Source: CBDBBY01 sp965203215
Lineage (GTDB): Bacteria > Pseudomonadota > Alphaproteobacteria > Rhodobacterales > Rhodobacteraceae
Reading direction: 5' to 3'
Assembly (NCBI GenBank): GCA_965203215.1
Contig: CBDBBY010000001.1
Location: 3,100,001 to 3,164,000, forward strand
DNA length: 64,000 nt
Shown: piece by piece, positions 25,894 to 34,037 of the stretch
Position numbering within the stretch: the stretch's first letter is position 1
Layout: each line of letters begins with the position of its first letter
Notes under the pieces: generated by a model
What the model was told of the DNA's origin: nothing
Seen by the model: the letters and a program-made list of their open reading frames with translations, nothing else
The model's database searches: none
Position numbers and translations under genes: made by a program

Positions 25894-27435
25894 ATGAAGA
25901 TCAGAAACCCGATAACGCGCCGCTCTTTTCTGAAGGCCGGAGCGGCGACCGGGGCGCTGGGGGCGGTCGGCGCGCCGATGCTGGCGCAAGGCCAGATGCG
26001 CGACCCGGCGGACATCCTCGCCGAGATTTCGGTGGAGGGTTACGTCCGAGAGGACTACAGGCAGCTGTACAGCATGTCCAACGCGCCGCTTTGGGACCCG
26101 AACAAGGACTGGATCCGCACCGTCGACTGGGAAAAGGTCCGAAGCGAGCTCGCCGGTTCGACCGCGCGTTTCGCGATCGGCGCCGCGGACATGGAGTCGG
26201 CGGCCGACGGCCTTGTTCCGTTTGAAGAGCTGTCGGGAATCAAGGTCGAGCTGGTGCCGATCCCGGACGACAGTTTCTACGACAAGGCGCTGGCCGAATT
26301 CATTTCCGGAAACGCGAGCTTCGACGCTCTCCAGTTCTTCTCGCCGTGGCTCGGCGATTTCGCCGCGCCGGGCTTTCTTTCGCCGCTTGACGGCTTCGCC
26401 GAAAAGTGGGGCCTTCCTCTGGACGACTTCTACGAAACCTACAGTTGGAACTACGGGTTCTTCAACGGCAAGATGTTCGGCATTCCCTTCGATTGCGACA
26501 TTCAGATGGTCCACTTGCGGACCGGATACATGGAGCAGCTCATGGGCGGCCCCGTCGACAAGTCGAACACCATTCCGACTTACGACGATCTCATCCGGGT
26601 ATCGAAGGAGCTCAACAACATCGAGCCGGGCGTGGCGGGCGTCGGTCTGATGGCCGCTCGCGGATTCTGGTCCACATACACTTGGGAGCATATTTCGGCT
26701 CAGGCCGGGATGATGCTGTTCGACGAGGACTGGGAGCCGATCTTCAACGGCGACGCCGGCATGAAGGGCATGGAAATCATCCTCGAGCTGACCAAGAGCG
26801 CCAACCCCGGCCATGCGGGGGCGGGCTGGCCGGAAAACAGGGCTGCGTGGCTCGGCGGGCAGGTTGCAACCAACATTTCATGGCAGGACAGCGGCACCCA
26901 GGCGATGCGTCCCGATCAGTCGCAGATCGTCGACGATTTCATAACGATTTACGAACCGCGGATCGACGGCGGGCGGTTCGCTCCGCCGAACATCGCCGGC
27001 TCCACGTCTTGCGTATCGGCGTCGGCCCAGAATGCCGAGGGCGCGTTCCTGATGCTCGCGTTCCTTACGACCGCATCGATCATGGCCATGAACGAGGCGA
27101 ACGCGAACGGAGTGGCGCCAGGTTACCGCTCCGTCCTTAACAATGCGGATTTGCAAAAGGTTTCTCAGCCCGCCAAGGTCTGGGGAGATTCTCTTGAGCA
27201 TGCCTGGTGCGCGCCGCGCCTGCCCGGCATGTTCAACATGGAGCAAGCGATAGGCAACGAGATCAACCGTGCAGTCGTCGGCCAGATCACTGCGCAAGAA
27301 GCGCTGGACAACGCGGCCGAAGCCGTTCGCAAGATCATGGACAACAACGGATTCTACAGCAGCCGTCCGCCCGTCGAATATGCTGCCGCAGCACCTGGAT
27401 TGTATGTCGGCGAAGGAAAGATGCTTCCGTTCTGA
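25894..27435 (+). CDS. CUT1-type sugar ABC transporter, periplasmic binding protein (Tat signal)
   Basis: A 513-residue extracellular solute-binding protein. The N-terminus has a twin-arginine signal (ITRRSFLKAGAATGAL), so it is probably exported folded through Tat. The body follows the family-1 binding-protein fold, with a lobe segment ALAEFISGNASFDALQFFSPWLGDF and FGIPFDCDIQMVHLRT. At 513 residues it is longer than most CUT1 binding proteins (about 420). A strong ribosome site (GGAGG) lies about 12 bases before the ATG. It is the first gene of the transporter-kinase operon. Polyols and sugar derivatives are usual substrates of CUT1 systems; the ligand here is unknown. Confidence 0.88.
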   Translation: MKIRNPITRRSFLKAGAATGALGAVGAPMLAQGQMRDPADILAEISVEGYVREDYRQLYSMSNAPLWDPNKDWIRTVDWEKVRSELAGSTARFAIGAADMESAADGLVPFEELSGIKVELVPIPDDSFYDKALAEFISGNASFDALQFFSPWLGDFAAPGFLSPLDGFAEKWGLPLDDFYETYSWNYGFFNGKMFGIPFDCDIQMVHLRTGYMEQLMGGPVDKSNTIPTYDDLIRVSKELNNIEPGVAGVGLMAARGFWSTYTWEHISAQAGMMLFDEDWEPIFNGDAGMKGMEIILELTKSANPGHAGAGWPENRAAWLGGQVATNISWQDSGTQAMRPDQSQIVDDFITIYEPRIDGGRFAPPNIAGSTSCVSASAQNAEGAFLMLAFLTTASIMAMNEANANGVAPGYRSVLNNADLQKVSQPAKVWGDSLEHAWCAPRLPGMFNMEQAIGNEINRAVVGQITAQEALDNAAEAVRKIMDNNGFYSSRPPVEYAAAAPGLYVGEGKMLPF

Positions 27436-27459
27436 CCTTCCGACTCAGGAGACATTCGA

Positions 27460-28401
27460 GTGAACGTCTCCGCGACGCCAAAAGACGGGGCAGGCGACGC
27501 TGCCCCGTCTTTGCATGGAAGCGCCTTCCATCGTCGAAGCAAATTCGCAAAGAGGCTTTTTCCCTACCTGCTGGTCGCGCCGGCAGTCGCCTATTTGCTG
27601 ATGATCACGCTCTACCCGGGCGTCTACGCGATCATTCAGAGCTTTTATTTCGTCAGGTTCAACGAGTGGATTCCCAACGGCTTCGGAAATTACATTGATC
27701 TGTTCAATGACCGCGAGTTCCGGGCCGCGCTATGGAACACGCTGGTCATCGGATCGATTTCTTTGGTCTTGCAATGCGCGATCGCGCTTCTGCTCGCCTT
27801 TTTCGCCTACCGAGATCCTTGGGTGCAGGGGTGGCGCATCATTTTTCTCGTTCCCATGCTGTTCATGCCGTCGGCGGTAGCGTTCATATTCAAGCTTTCG
27901 TTTCTCGACGCGAGAATTCTTTCGGATCTGCTGATCAGGCTCGGCCTGATCGCCGAACAGCTTTCCATTCCCTCATCGGTATGGCTGTCCCGTTTGACGC
28001 TGATCATCGCGGACGTCTGGCAATGGACGCCGTTCCTGTTCATCATATTCGTGGCCGCGCTGCAGGGCCAAGACGAAGAAGTTGAAGAGGCTGCCCGTCT
28101 CGACGGAGCTCGATGGCACCAGATTTTCTGGAACGTCTCTCTTCCGATGATGCGGCCAGTCATCGCAGTCGCTCTTGTGCTTCGCGGCATAGACATAACC
28201 ACGATGTTCGCGAACGTTTTCATCATCACCAAGGGAGGTCCTGGCGGTGCGACGGAAACCATCAGCTATTTCATCTATCGGATCGGCTTCAAGACGTTCA
28301 ATTTCGGCTACGCGTCCGCAGCGTCCGTCATCATGCTGATATTGACGATCATCGTCGCGCAGCTCGTGGTCAAGCGAGCTTTCAGGTCGGCGAAGGCTTA
28401 G
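27460..28401 (+). CDS. CUT1-type sugar ABC transporter, permease 1
   Basis: A 313-residue MalF/UgpA-type permease with six hydrophobic segments, the first at about residues 35-60 (LFPYLLVAPAVAYLLMITLY). The EAA loop that contacts the ATPase reads EEAARLDGARWHQIFWNVSLP. It starts at GTG 27460 with CAGGAGA about 10 bases upstream and follows the binding-protein gene by 24 bp. It forms a heterodimeric pore with the next gene product. No ATG alternative near the N-terminus fits as well. Confidence 0.9.
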   Translation: MNVSATPKDGAGDAAPSLHGSAFHRRSKFAKRLFPYLLVAPAVAYLLMITLYPGVYAIIQSFYFVRFNEWIPNGFGNYIDLFNDREFRAALWNTLVIGSISLVLQCAIALLLAFFAYRDPWVQGWRIIFLVPMLFMPSAVAFIFKLSFLDARILSDLLIRLGLIAEQLSIPSSVWLSRLTLIIADVWQWTPFLFIIFVAALQGQDEEVEEAARLDGARWHQIFWNVSLPMMRPVIAVALVLRGIDITTMFANVFIITKGGPGGATETISYFIYRIGFKTFNFGYASAASVIMLILTIIVAQLVVKRAFRSAKA

Positions 28402-28404
28402 GAC

Positions 28405-29247
28405 GTGGGGTTGAGGAGCCGGTCGAAGGGCGAAAGCCTTGCGCTGCGGTACGCAGTGCTTGCGGCCTGGGCGCTGTTTTGCCTCGTTCCTGCATTCTGG
28501 TTCCTTTCGATCGGCCTTCGCCCGAGAACCGAAATCATCACGCCGCAGCCGATCTACTGGCCTACTTTCTCGCTCGATGCGTGGCACATGATCTGGGAAG
28601 ACTGGCCGATGGCGAAATACCTCCGGAATTCGCTCGGAGCGATTGTCGGTTCAGTCATCATCGACTTGGCTCTCGCGCTTCCGGCAGCCTATTCCTTGTC
28701 GAGATACCAGTACAAGGGCCGGGACGACATCGGATTCTACATTCTTTCGACCAGGATGATGGCTCCGGCTATTGTCGCCATACCCATATTCTTTCTTTTC
28801 CGCGGGCTGGGCCTGCTCGATACGGTTTGGGCCTTGATGCTGGTCTACGCGGCGGTCAACCTCAGCGTCGTGACCTGGATCATAAGATCCTACATGCTCG
28901 ACATACCCGGCGAACTCGAGGATGCGGCTCGCACCGACGGCGCATCTGACCTCAGAATCCTTTGGGAGATAATCATTCCTGCAATCCGTCCGGGCATCAT
29001 TACCGCCGCCGTGATCGCGGCGATCTTCGCGGTCAACGAATTTCTGTTCACGCTGCTCATCGCGTCGACGCCCAATGCATACACGATGTCCGTGGCACTG
29101 GCGAATTTCACGGGAGGTTCGGACGGCGTGATATACAATGCGATCGCCTTGGTCGCATTCATCGCTTTCCTTCCGGTGTTCCTCGTGGTGATCGCGATCC
29201 AGAAGCATTTGTCTCGCGGCCTCACCATGGGAGCCGTCAAAGGATAG
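28405..29247 (+). CDS. CUT1-type sugar ABC transporter, permease 2
   Basis: A 280-residue MalG/UgpE-type permease with six hydrophobic segments. The EAA motif is ELEDAARTDGASDLRILWEIIIP. The N-terminal PRTEIITPQPIYWPTFSLDAW stretch is typical of the family's first periplasmic loop. It starts at GTG 28405, three bases after the stop of permease 1, so reinitiation is likely. It pairs with permease 1 and receives the ATPase encoded next. Confidence 0.9.
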   Translation: MGLRSRSKGESLALRYAVLAAWALFCLVPAFWFLSIGLRPRTEIITPQPIYWPTFSLDAWHMIWEDWPMAKYLRNSLGAIVGSVIIDLALALPAAYSLSRYQYKGRDDIGFYILSTRMMAPAIVAIPIFFLFRGLGLLDTVWALMLVYAAVNLSVVTWIIRSYMLDIPGELEDAARTDGASDLRILWEIIIPAIRPGIITAAVIAAIFAVNEFLFTLLIASTPNAYTMSVALANFTGGSDGVIYNAIALVAFIAFLPVFLVVIAIQKHLSRGLTMGAVKG

Positions 29248-29253
29248 GAACAC

Positions 29254-30303
29254 ATGGCGCGCATTGAATTATCGGGAGTCGGCAAGAACTGGGGCGCTGT
29301 CTGGGGCGTGCGGGATGTCAGCTTGTCGATCGGCGACAGGGAGTTCGTCGTCTTGCTTGGACCGTCGGGTTGCGGGAAAACGACGACGATGCGCATGATC
29401 GCCGGACTCGAGGAGCCTTCGGAAGGCGATATTCGGATGGACGGCGAAGTTATCAACGACGTGGACGCGCGCGACCGCAACGTCGCAATGGTGTTCCAAG
29501 GCTACGCCCTCTATCCGAACATGACCATCTATGAAAACATCCGGTTTCCGCTCCGGATGAGGAGCACGCCGAAGTCAGAGCACCCGAAGCTTGTCCGGAA
29601 AGCCGCCGAAATGGTCGAACTCGGTGCTTTTCTCGACCGGAAGCCGGGAGCGCTTTCGGGTGGCCAACGTCAACGCGCGGCTTTGGCGCGGGCGATCGTC
29701 AGGCATCCGCGCGTGTTCCTGATGGACGAGCCGCTTTCGAACTTGGATGCCAAGCTGCGCCAGGCAATGCGGGTTCAAATCAAGCATCTGCAGCGCCAGC
29801 TCAAGATCACGACGGTTTACGTCACGCATGATCAGATAGAAGCCATGACTCTTGCCGACCGGATTGTCATCATGGATGGTGGATCCATACAGCAGATCGG
29901 CACGCCGGACGAGATTTATTCCGATCCGGCAAACACATTCGTGGCGGGATTTATCGGATCGCCGCCGATGAACCTGATCAAGGGCCGGATTTCTGCGGGA
30001 TCGTTCGCTGCTCCCGGAATCAATGTGGGCGGCATTGAAATCGAGGGATCGCGGGATGCTATAATTGGCATACGGCCGGAAGATTGCGGCGTCGGGGCGC
30101 GCGCGGGCGATTTGCAAGGAACGGTTTACGGCATCGAACCGACTGGAGATGCCACGTTTTTGACCATCAAGACCGATGATGCGCTCATTGAGGTCAAGGC
30201 GGACCGCGGCTACAGATCCGAATTGGGAGCAACGGAATCAGTCGCGTTCGACCGAAGCAGGATTTCTTTCTTTGACGCGGAAAGCGGCAAAAGGATCAGA
30301 TGA
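29254..30303 (+). CDS. CUT1-type sugar ABC transporter, ATPase (UgpC/MalK type)
   Basis: A 349-residue ATPase with Walker A GPSGCGKTTT, Q-loop VFQGYALYPNMT, signature LSGGQRQRAALARAI, Walker B FLMDEPLSNLDA and switch VTHDQIEA. A C-terminal TOBE/regulatory domain follows from about residue 240 (IIGIRPEDCGV). It powers the two permeases encoded upstream. All four transporter genes are within a few bases of each other and form one operon with the downstream kinase. Confidence 0.93.
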   Translation: MARIELSGVGKNWGAVWGVRDVSLSIGDREFVVLLGPSGCGKTTTMRMIAGLEEPSEGDIRMDGEVINDVDARDRNVAMVFQGYALYPNMTIYENIRFPLRMRSTPKSEHPKLVRKAAEMVELGAFLDRKPGALSGGQRQRAALARAIVRHPRVFLMDEPLSNLDAKLRQAMRVQIKHLQRQLKITTVYVTHDQIEAMTLADRIVIMDGGSIQQIGTPDEIYSDPANTFVAGFIGSPPMNLIKGRISAGSFAAPGINVGGIEIEGSRDAIIGIRPEDCGVGARAGDLQGTVYGIEPTGDATFLTIKTDDALIEVKADRGYRSELGATESVAFDRSRISFFDAESGKRIR

Positions 30304-30336
30304 CCGAGCAGCAATGAAACGGAATATCGGCAGAAG

Positions 30337-31281
30337 ATGACTTTCGACTATACGTCAATCGGTTTCTACACGTTCGACTGCTTGTGCCGGCCGGTCACAG
30401 AAATCCCTCCCGGAGGCGGCACCTGCTTCGTCGAGGACTTTGCGCTTGCCGTTTCCGGCGCAGCGGGCAGCGCGGCCATCGTCGGAGCGAAGCACGGCAT
30501 GAAAGTGCAGGCGGTAGGCGGCGTCGGCAATGACGACATGGGCGATTGGGTCTTGGCGAGACTCAAGTCGTTCAGCGTGGACGTCGAAAACATGGAAGTT
30601 TGCGAGGGTTATTCCACGTCGTCTTCCATCGTGACGACCAGACCCGACGGCGCGCGGCCCGCACTGCACAAGCTCGGAGCAACCGCTGGATTCTATGTGA
30701 CCGACAACAGGCTGGACAGGGTTCTGGATACCAAGATCCTGCATATCGGCGGCGTCGGGCTGATGGATAGAATGGATGTCGGGCGAAATGCGGAGGTGAT
30801 GGCGGAAGCGAAATCGCGCGGCTGCGTCACGACGTTGGACGTATTCGCGTCGACGCGCGAAGATATGAATCTGGTTGCCCCGCTCCTTCCGCACACGGAT
30901 TTTTTCATCCCGTCCGAAGAAGAAGCGGCGGCCTTGTCCGGCTTGGAGGATTATGAGGAGATCGCCTCGTTTCTTCTAGACCAAGGCGCGGGATCGGTCA
31001 TCCTTACGCTGGGCGAAGATGGCGCGATGCACCGCGGCGCCGACGGCTCCCGCCACGACATGCCCGCGTTCGATGTCGGCATCGTCTGCACTTGCGGGTG
31101 CGGGGACTGTTTCAACGCCGGTTTCGCGACCGGCCTGCATCTGGGATATTCCGTCGAGGACAGCATTCGAGTGGGCCAGGCGGCTTCTGCCCAGAACGCG
31201 ATGGGGCTCGGTTCGCAAGCGGTAGTCTCTGACTTGGAAAGCACGCTTGATTTCATTGAGAGAACGCCGCTGAAAAGGTGA
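30337..31281 (+). CDS. PfkB-family carbohydrate kinase
   Basis: A 314-residue ribokinase-fold kinase. The N-terminal substrate region has AVSGAAGSAAIVGAKHGMKVQAVGGVGNDDMG; the C-terminal signature is VCTCGCGDCFNAGFATGLHLGYS. The general family motif is DTTGAGD; here the first residues are changed (CTCGCGD), but the catalytic Asp and the following A/G-F segment are kept. It would phosphorylate the sugar or polyol brought in by the adjoining transporter using ATP. It is the last gene of the operon and lies 33 bp after the ATPase. The many cysteines in the active-site loop are unusual. Confidence 0.88.
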   Translation: MTFDYTSIGFYTFDCLCRPVTEIPPGGGTCFVEDFALAVSGAAGSAAIVGAKHGMKVQAVGGVGNDDMGDWVLARLKSFSVDVENMEVCEGYSTSSSIVTTRPDGARPALHKLGATAGFYVTDNRLDRVLDTKILHIGGVGLMDRMDVGRNAEVMAEAKSRGCVTTLDVFASTREDMNLVAPLLPHTDFFIPSEEEAAALSGLEDYEEIASFLLDQGAGSVILTLGEDGAMHRGADGSRHDMPAFDVGIVCTCGCGDCFNAGFATGLHLGYSVEDSIRVGQAASAQNAMGLGSQAVVSDLESTLDFIERTPLKR

Positions 31282-31376
31282 CCGCGGCTGCGATTTCTGA
31301 TAAAACGACCGAAAACGGGACCGCGCGGAATCCCGGTATGAGCGGCGTGGTTCCCATCAGATTGAAGGGATATGGA

Positions 31377-31829
31377 ATGAGCGAATTTTTGGCGACGGCT
31401 TATCCATGGATCAAAGCGTTCCATATCATCTCCGTTATCGCGTGGATGGCCGGCTTGTTCTATCTGCCGAGGCTCTTTGTTTATCACCGGGAGCGAGCCG
31501 ACCTTGGCTCTGAAACGCAGGCTCTGTTCTCGCTGATGGAGCGGCGCCTATTGAAAGTCATAACGACGCCGGCAATGCTGAGCAGCTGGATATTCGGGCT
31601 GCTTCTGCTTTCGATTCCCGGCTTGTTCGATTGGACTCAGGCTTGGCCTTGGATCAAGATTGCAGCCGTGCTTATCATGACGGGATTCCACTTCTGGCTT
31701 GCGAAGAAGTGGAAAGAGCTGGTGTCCGGTTCGTGCGGCACGACCGGGAAGCAATTCCGCTACATGAACGAAGTGCCGACGATACTCATGATCGTCATCG
31801 TAATTATGGTCGTCGCGAGACCGTTTTGA
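31377..31829 (+). CDS. hemJ: HemJ, protoporphyrinogen IX oxidase
   Basis: A 150-residue membrane protein with four hydrophobic segments. It begins WIKAFHIISVIAWMAGLFYLPRLFVYH, in which the His and the nearby Arg/His are conserved in HemJ, and has the segment ERRLLKVITTPAMLSSWIFGLLL and a final EVPTILMIVIVIMVV. HemJ catalyses the penultimate step of heme synthesis in bacteria lacking HemG/HemY. Location before rho is standard in alphaproteobacteria, where hemE usually precedes it; hemE is not here. The ATG at 31377 has an AAGGGA ribosome site; the frame is open further upstream but without similarity. Confidence 0.9.
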   Translation: MSEFLATAYPWIKAFHIISVIAWMAGLFYLPRLFVYHRERADLGSETQALFSLMERRLLKVITTPAMLSSWIFGLLLLSIPGLFDWTQAWPWIKIAAVLIMTGFHFWLAKKWKELVSGSCGTTGKQFRYMNEVPTILMIVIVIMVVARPF

Positions 31830-32005
31830 ATATCCATCCCTTCGGGCCCATGTCGCGCAAACTTTAATATTCTATTAACGTTCATGAATTGAACTTCTTT
31901 TATGGATTGTATAGTGTATCAATATTCATACCCGGCATTCTCCGAACGCGGCGACACCCGCATCGGGCAGGACGACGAGGCAGGAAATGTATATAGGAAT
32001 TTGCT

Positions 32006-32260
32006 ATGGAGGACGATTTGCGCCGGTTCTCATCTACTGAGCTTGCCAACGCGACCGGCGACGTTCTTGCGGCTGCTGCTCGAGAGCCGGTTCAAATCAC
32101 CCGCTGCGGAAAGCCTCGGTTTGTTGTTCTGACTACCGAGCGATTTGCCGAGCTGAATAGTCGTCGCGATAGCCGCCGTTCTGTTCACGTTGATGATCTG
32201 GAAGACGCAGAGGCAGCCAATCTGATTGCACGACTTCAGGAACGTACGGAAGAAGACTGA
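32006..32260 (+). CDS. Phd/YefM-type antitoxin, no toxin found
   Basis: An 84-residue protein with the Phd/YefM N-terminal pattern (FSSTELANATGDVLAAAAREPVQITRCGKPRFVVLTTERF), a DNA-binding domain common to type II antitoxins. The remaining acidic tail (DDLEDAEAANLIARLQER) could be the toxin-neutralising part. Toxin partners normally follow within a few bases, but the next 430 bp before rho contain no recognisable toxin gene. It may be a solitary antitoxin acting as a regulator, or the remains of a lost pair. Confidence 0.75.
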   Translation: MEDDLRRFSSTELANATGDVLAAAAREPVQITRCGKPRFVVLTTERFAELNSRRDSRRSVHVDDLEDAEAANLIARLQERTEED

Positions 32261-32690
32261 CGCGCCCAATCGGGCGAATTGATGCGTTCTGTGCATGAAC
32301 CTTCCAACCATGAATCGTTCTCGCCGGTTTTCTGAACGATGGATCCGGGACCGTTCGCGGCAGGCGCTGGGCCGTTCGCAAAGAATTTTTGACGGGCAGC
32401 CGTCTGCCGCAATGAGTCGGCATTGACGAATTGAAGCGCAATTCCCGGATTGAGGTTGAAACGCCGTGCCGGATTCGAGCAGAAGCATGGTTCAGGTCTT
32501 GCATCGAAGTCCGGTACGAAGGGATGCTGCGCCAGGCAAAAGAACAGGCCGTTTTTGAAAACAATTTTTTGTTGACCTGGAATCAATTCAGGCTATATAT
32601 TCCCGCTGCAGGCCATTCGGCCACAACGCATTCCCAATTATCGCGCGTACGGACCGGTGCTCGGTCGCGTGCAATGCATGAGGTACAAAA
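32261..32690. other. rho upstream region, 430 bp
   Basis: No gene was recognised. It includes the likely rho promoter (32572-32601) and a leader of about 85 bases. Short open frames on both strands lack domains. Rho leaders are often long and autoregulated, but no specific element was identified. Confidence 0.45.
32572..32601 (+). promoter_or_regulatory. Probable housekeeping promoter of rho
   Basis: TTGACC at 32572-32577 is followed, after 16 or 18 bases, by TATATA (32594-32599) or TATATT (32596-32601). It lies about 90 bp upstream of the rho ATG in an otherwise gene-free stretch with a T-run before the -35. This is a close match to a sigma-70-type promoter. Confidence 0.6.
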
Positions 32691-33962
32691 ATGCTGAACC
32701 AGCGTATTTCATTGTCGGACCTGAAGGCTAAAAGCCCGGCCGAACTGCTGGCAATGGCCGAAGAACTCGAAATCGCCAATGCGTCCGTCATGCGCAAGGG
32801 CGATATGATGTTCGGCATTCTGAAGGCGCGCGCCGAAGAGGGATGGAACATTTTCGGCGAAGGCGTTCTCGAGGTCATGCAGGACGGTTTCGGTTTCATG
32901 AGATCCCCGGAGGCCAATTACCTGCCCGGACCTGACGACATCTACGTCAGCCCGGACATGATCCGAAAGTTCGGACTCAGGACCGGCGCCACGATCGCGG
33001 GCGTGATCAGGGCCCCGAACGAGAACGAGAAGTATTTCGGTCTGGTGTCCGTGACGGAGATCAATTTTGAAAATCCGGACATGGCAAGGCACACGGTGCA
33101 TTTCGACAACCTGACTCCGCTCTATCCTGACGAGCGGCTGAAGATGGAGGTCGACGACCCGACGATCAAGGACCGGTCCGCCCGGACCATCGATCTTGTC
33201 GCGCCTCTCGGGAAAGGCCAGAGGGCGCTTATCGTCGCGCCGCCGAGAACCGGCAAAACGGTGATCCTTCAGAATATCGCGAATTCCATCGAGGCGAATC
33301 ATCCGGAATGCTTCCTGATCGTCCTGCTCATCGACGAGCGGCCTGAAGAGGTCACCGACATGCAGCGAAGCGTCAAGGGCGAAGTGATCTCCTCGACTTT
33401 CGACGAACCGGCGAGCCGCCATGTGGCGGTTTCGGAAATGGTCATCGAAAAAGCGAAACGGCTGGTCGAGAACAAGAAGGACGTAGTCATCCTTCTGGAT
33501 TCCATCACAAGGCTCGGGCGCGCGTTCAACGCTGTGCTTCCTTCGTCCGGGAAGGTGCTGAGCGGCGGCGTGGACGCCAACGCGCTGCAGAGGCCGAAAA
33601 GATTTTTCGGCGCCGCGCGAAACATCGAGGAAGGCGGATCCCTTACGATCATCGCGACGGCGCTCATCGACACGGGAAGCAGGATGGACGAAGTCATCTT
33701 CGAAGAATTCAAGGGAACCGGCAACTCGGAGATCGTGCTCGACAGGAAAGTCGCAGACAAGCGGGTGTTCCCGTCGATCGACATCATCAAGTCCGGGACG
33801 AGAAAAGAAAATCTTCTCGTTTCCAAGGCCGATCTTCAGAAGATGTTCGTGCTGCGGCGGATTCTGAGCCCGATGAACACTTCGGAAGCGATAGAGTTCT
33901 TGCTTTCCAAGCTCAGGGCCACCAAATCCAACGAGGAGTTCTTCAATTCGATGAATTCCTGA
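32691..33962 (+). CDS. rho: Transcription termination factor Rho
   Basis: A 423-residue hexameric RNA helicase. An N-terminal helical domain (LSDLKAKSPAELLAMAEEL) is followed by the RNA-binding cold-shock-like part with GFGFMRSPEANYLPGPDDIYVSP, the P-loop APPRTGKTVILQNIA, the Q-loop DERPEEVTDM, and the R-loop GGVDANALQRPKRFFGAARNIEEGGSLTI. It terminates transcripts that are not being translated. The ATG has an AGGT ribosome site. The gene opens the rho-mnmE-mnmG-rsmG-parA-parB series, all on the plus strand and transcribed away from the candidate oriC. Confidence 0.97.
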   Translation: MLNQRISLSDLKAKSPAELLAMAEELEIANASVMRKGDMMFGILKARAEEGWNIFGEGVLEVMQDGFGFMRSPEANYLPGPDDIYVSPDMIRKFGLRTGATIAGVIRAPNENEKYFGLVSVTEINFENPDMARHTVHFDNLTPLYPDERLKMEVDDPTIKDRSARTIDLVAPLGKGQRALIVAPPRTGKTVILQNIANSIEANHPECFLIVLLIDERPEEVTDMQRSVKGEVISSTFDEPASRHVAVSEMVIEKAKRLVENKKDVVILLDSITRLGRAFNAVLPSSGKVLSGGVDANALQRPKRFFGAARNIEEGGSLTIIATALIDTGSRMDEVIFEEFKGTGNSEIVLDRKVADKRVFPSIDIIKSGTRKENLLVSKADLQKMFVLRRILSPMNTSEAIEFLLSKLRATKSNEEFFNSMNS

Positions 33963-34037
33963 ACCGTTATGATTTGACTGAACAGCCTCGGGCGAAGGCG
34001 GCTCCTCTCGCACCCGGGGATTTGCCGGGGTACGGAA

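Noticed and set aside
32261..32690. Toxin gene partner for the Phd-type antitoxin
   Set aside because: The short frames on both strands show no PIN, RelE or Doc features; this stretch looks like the rho promoter and leader.
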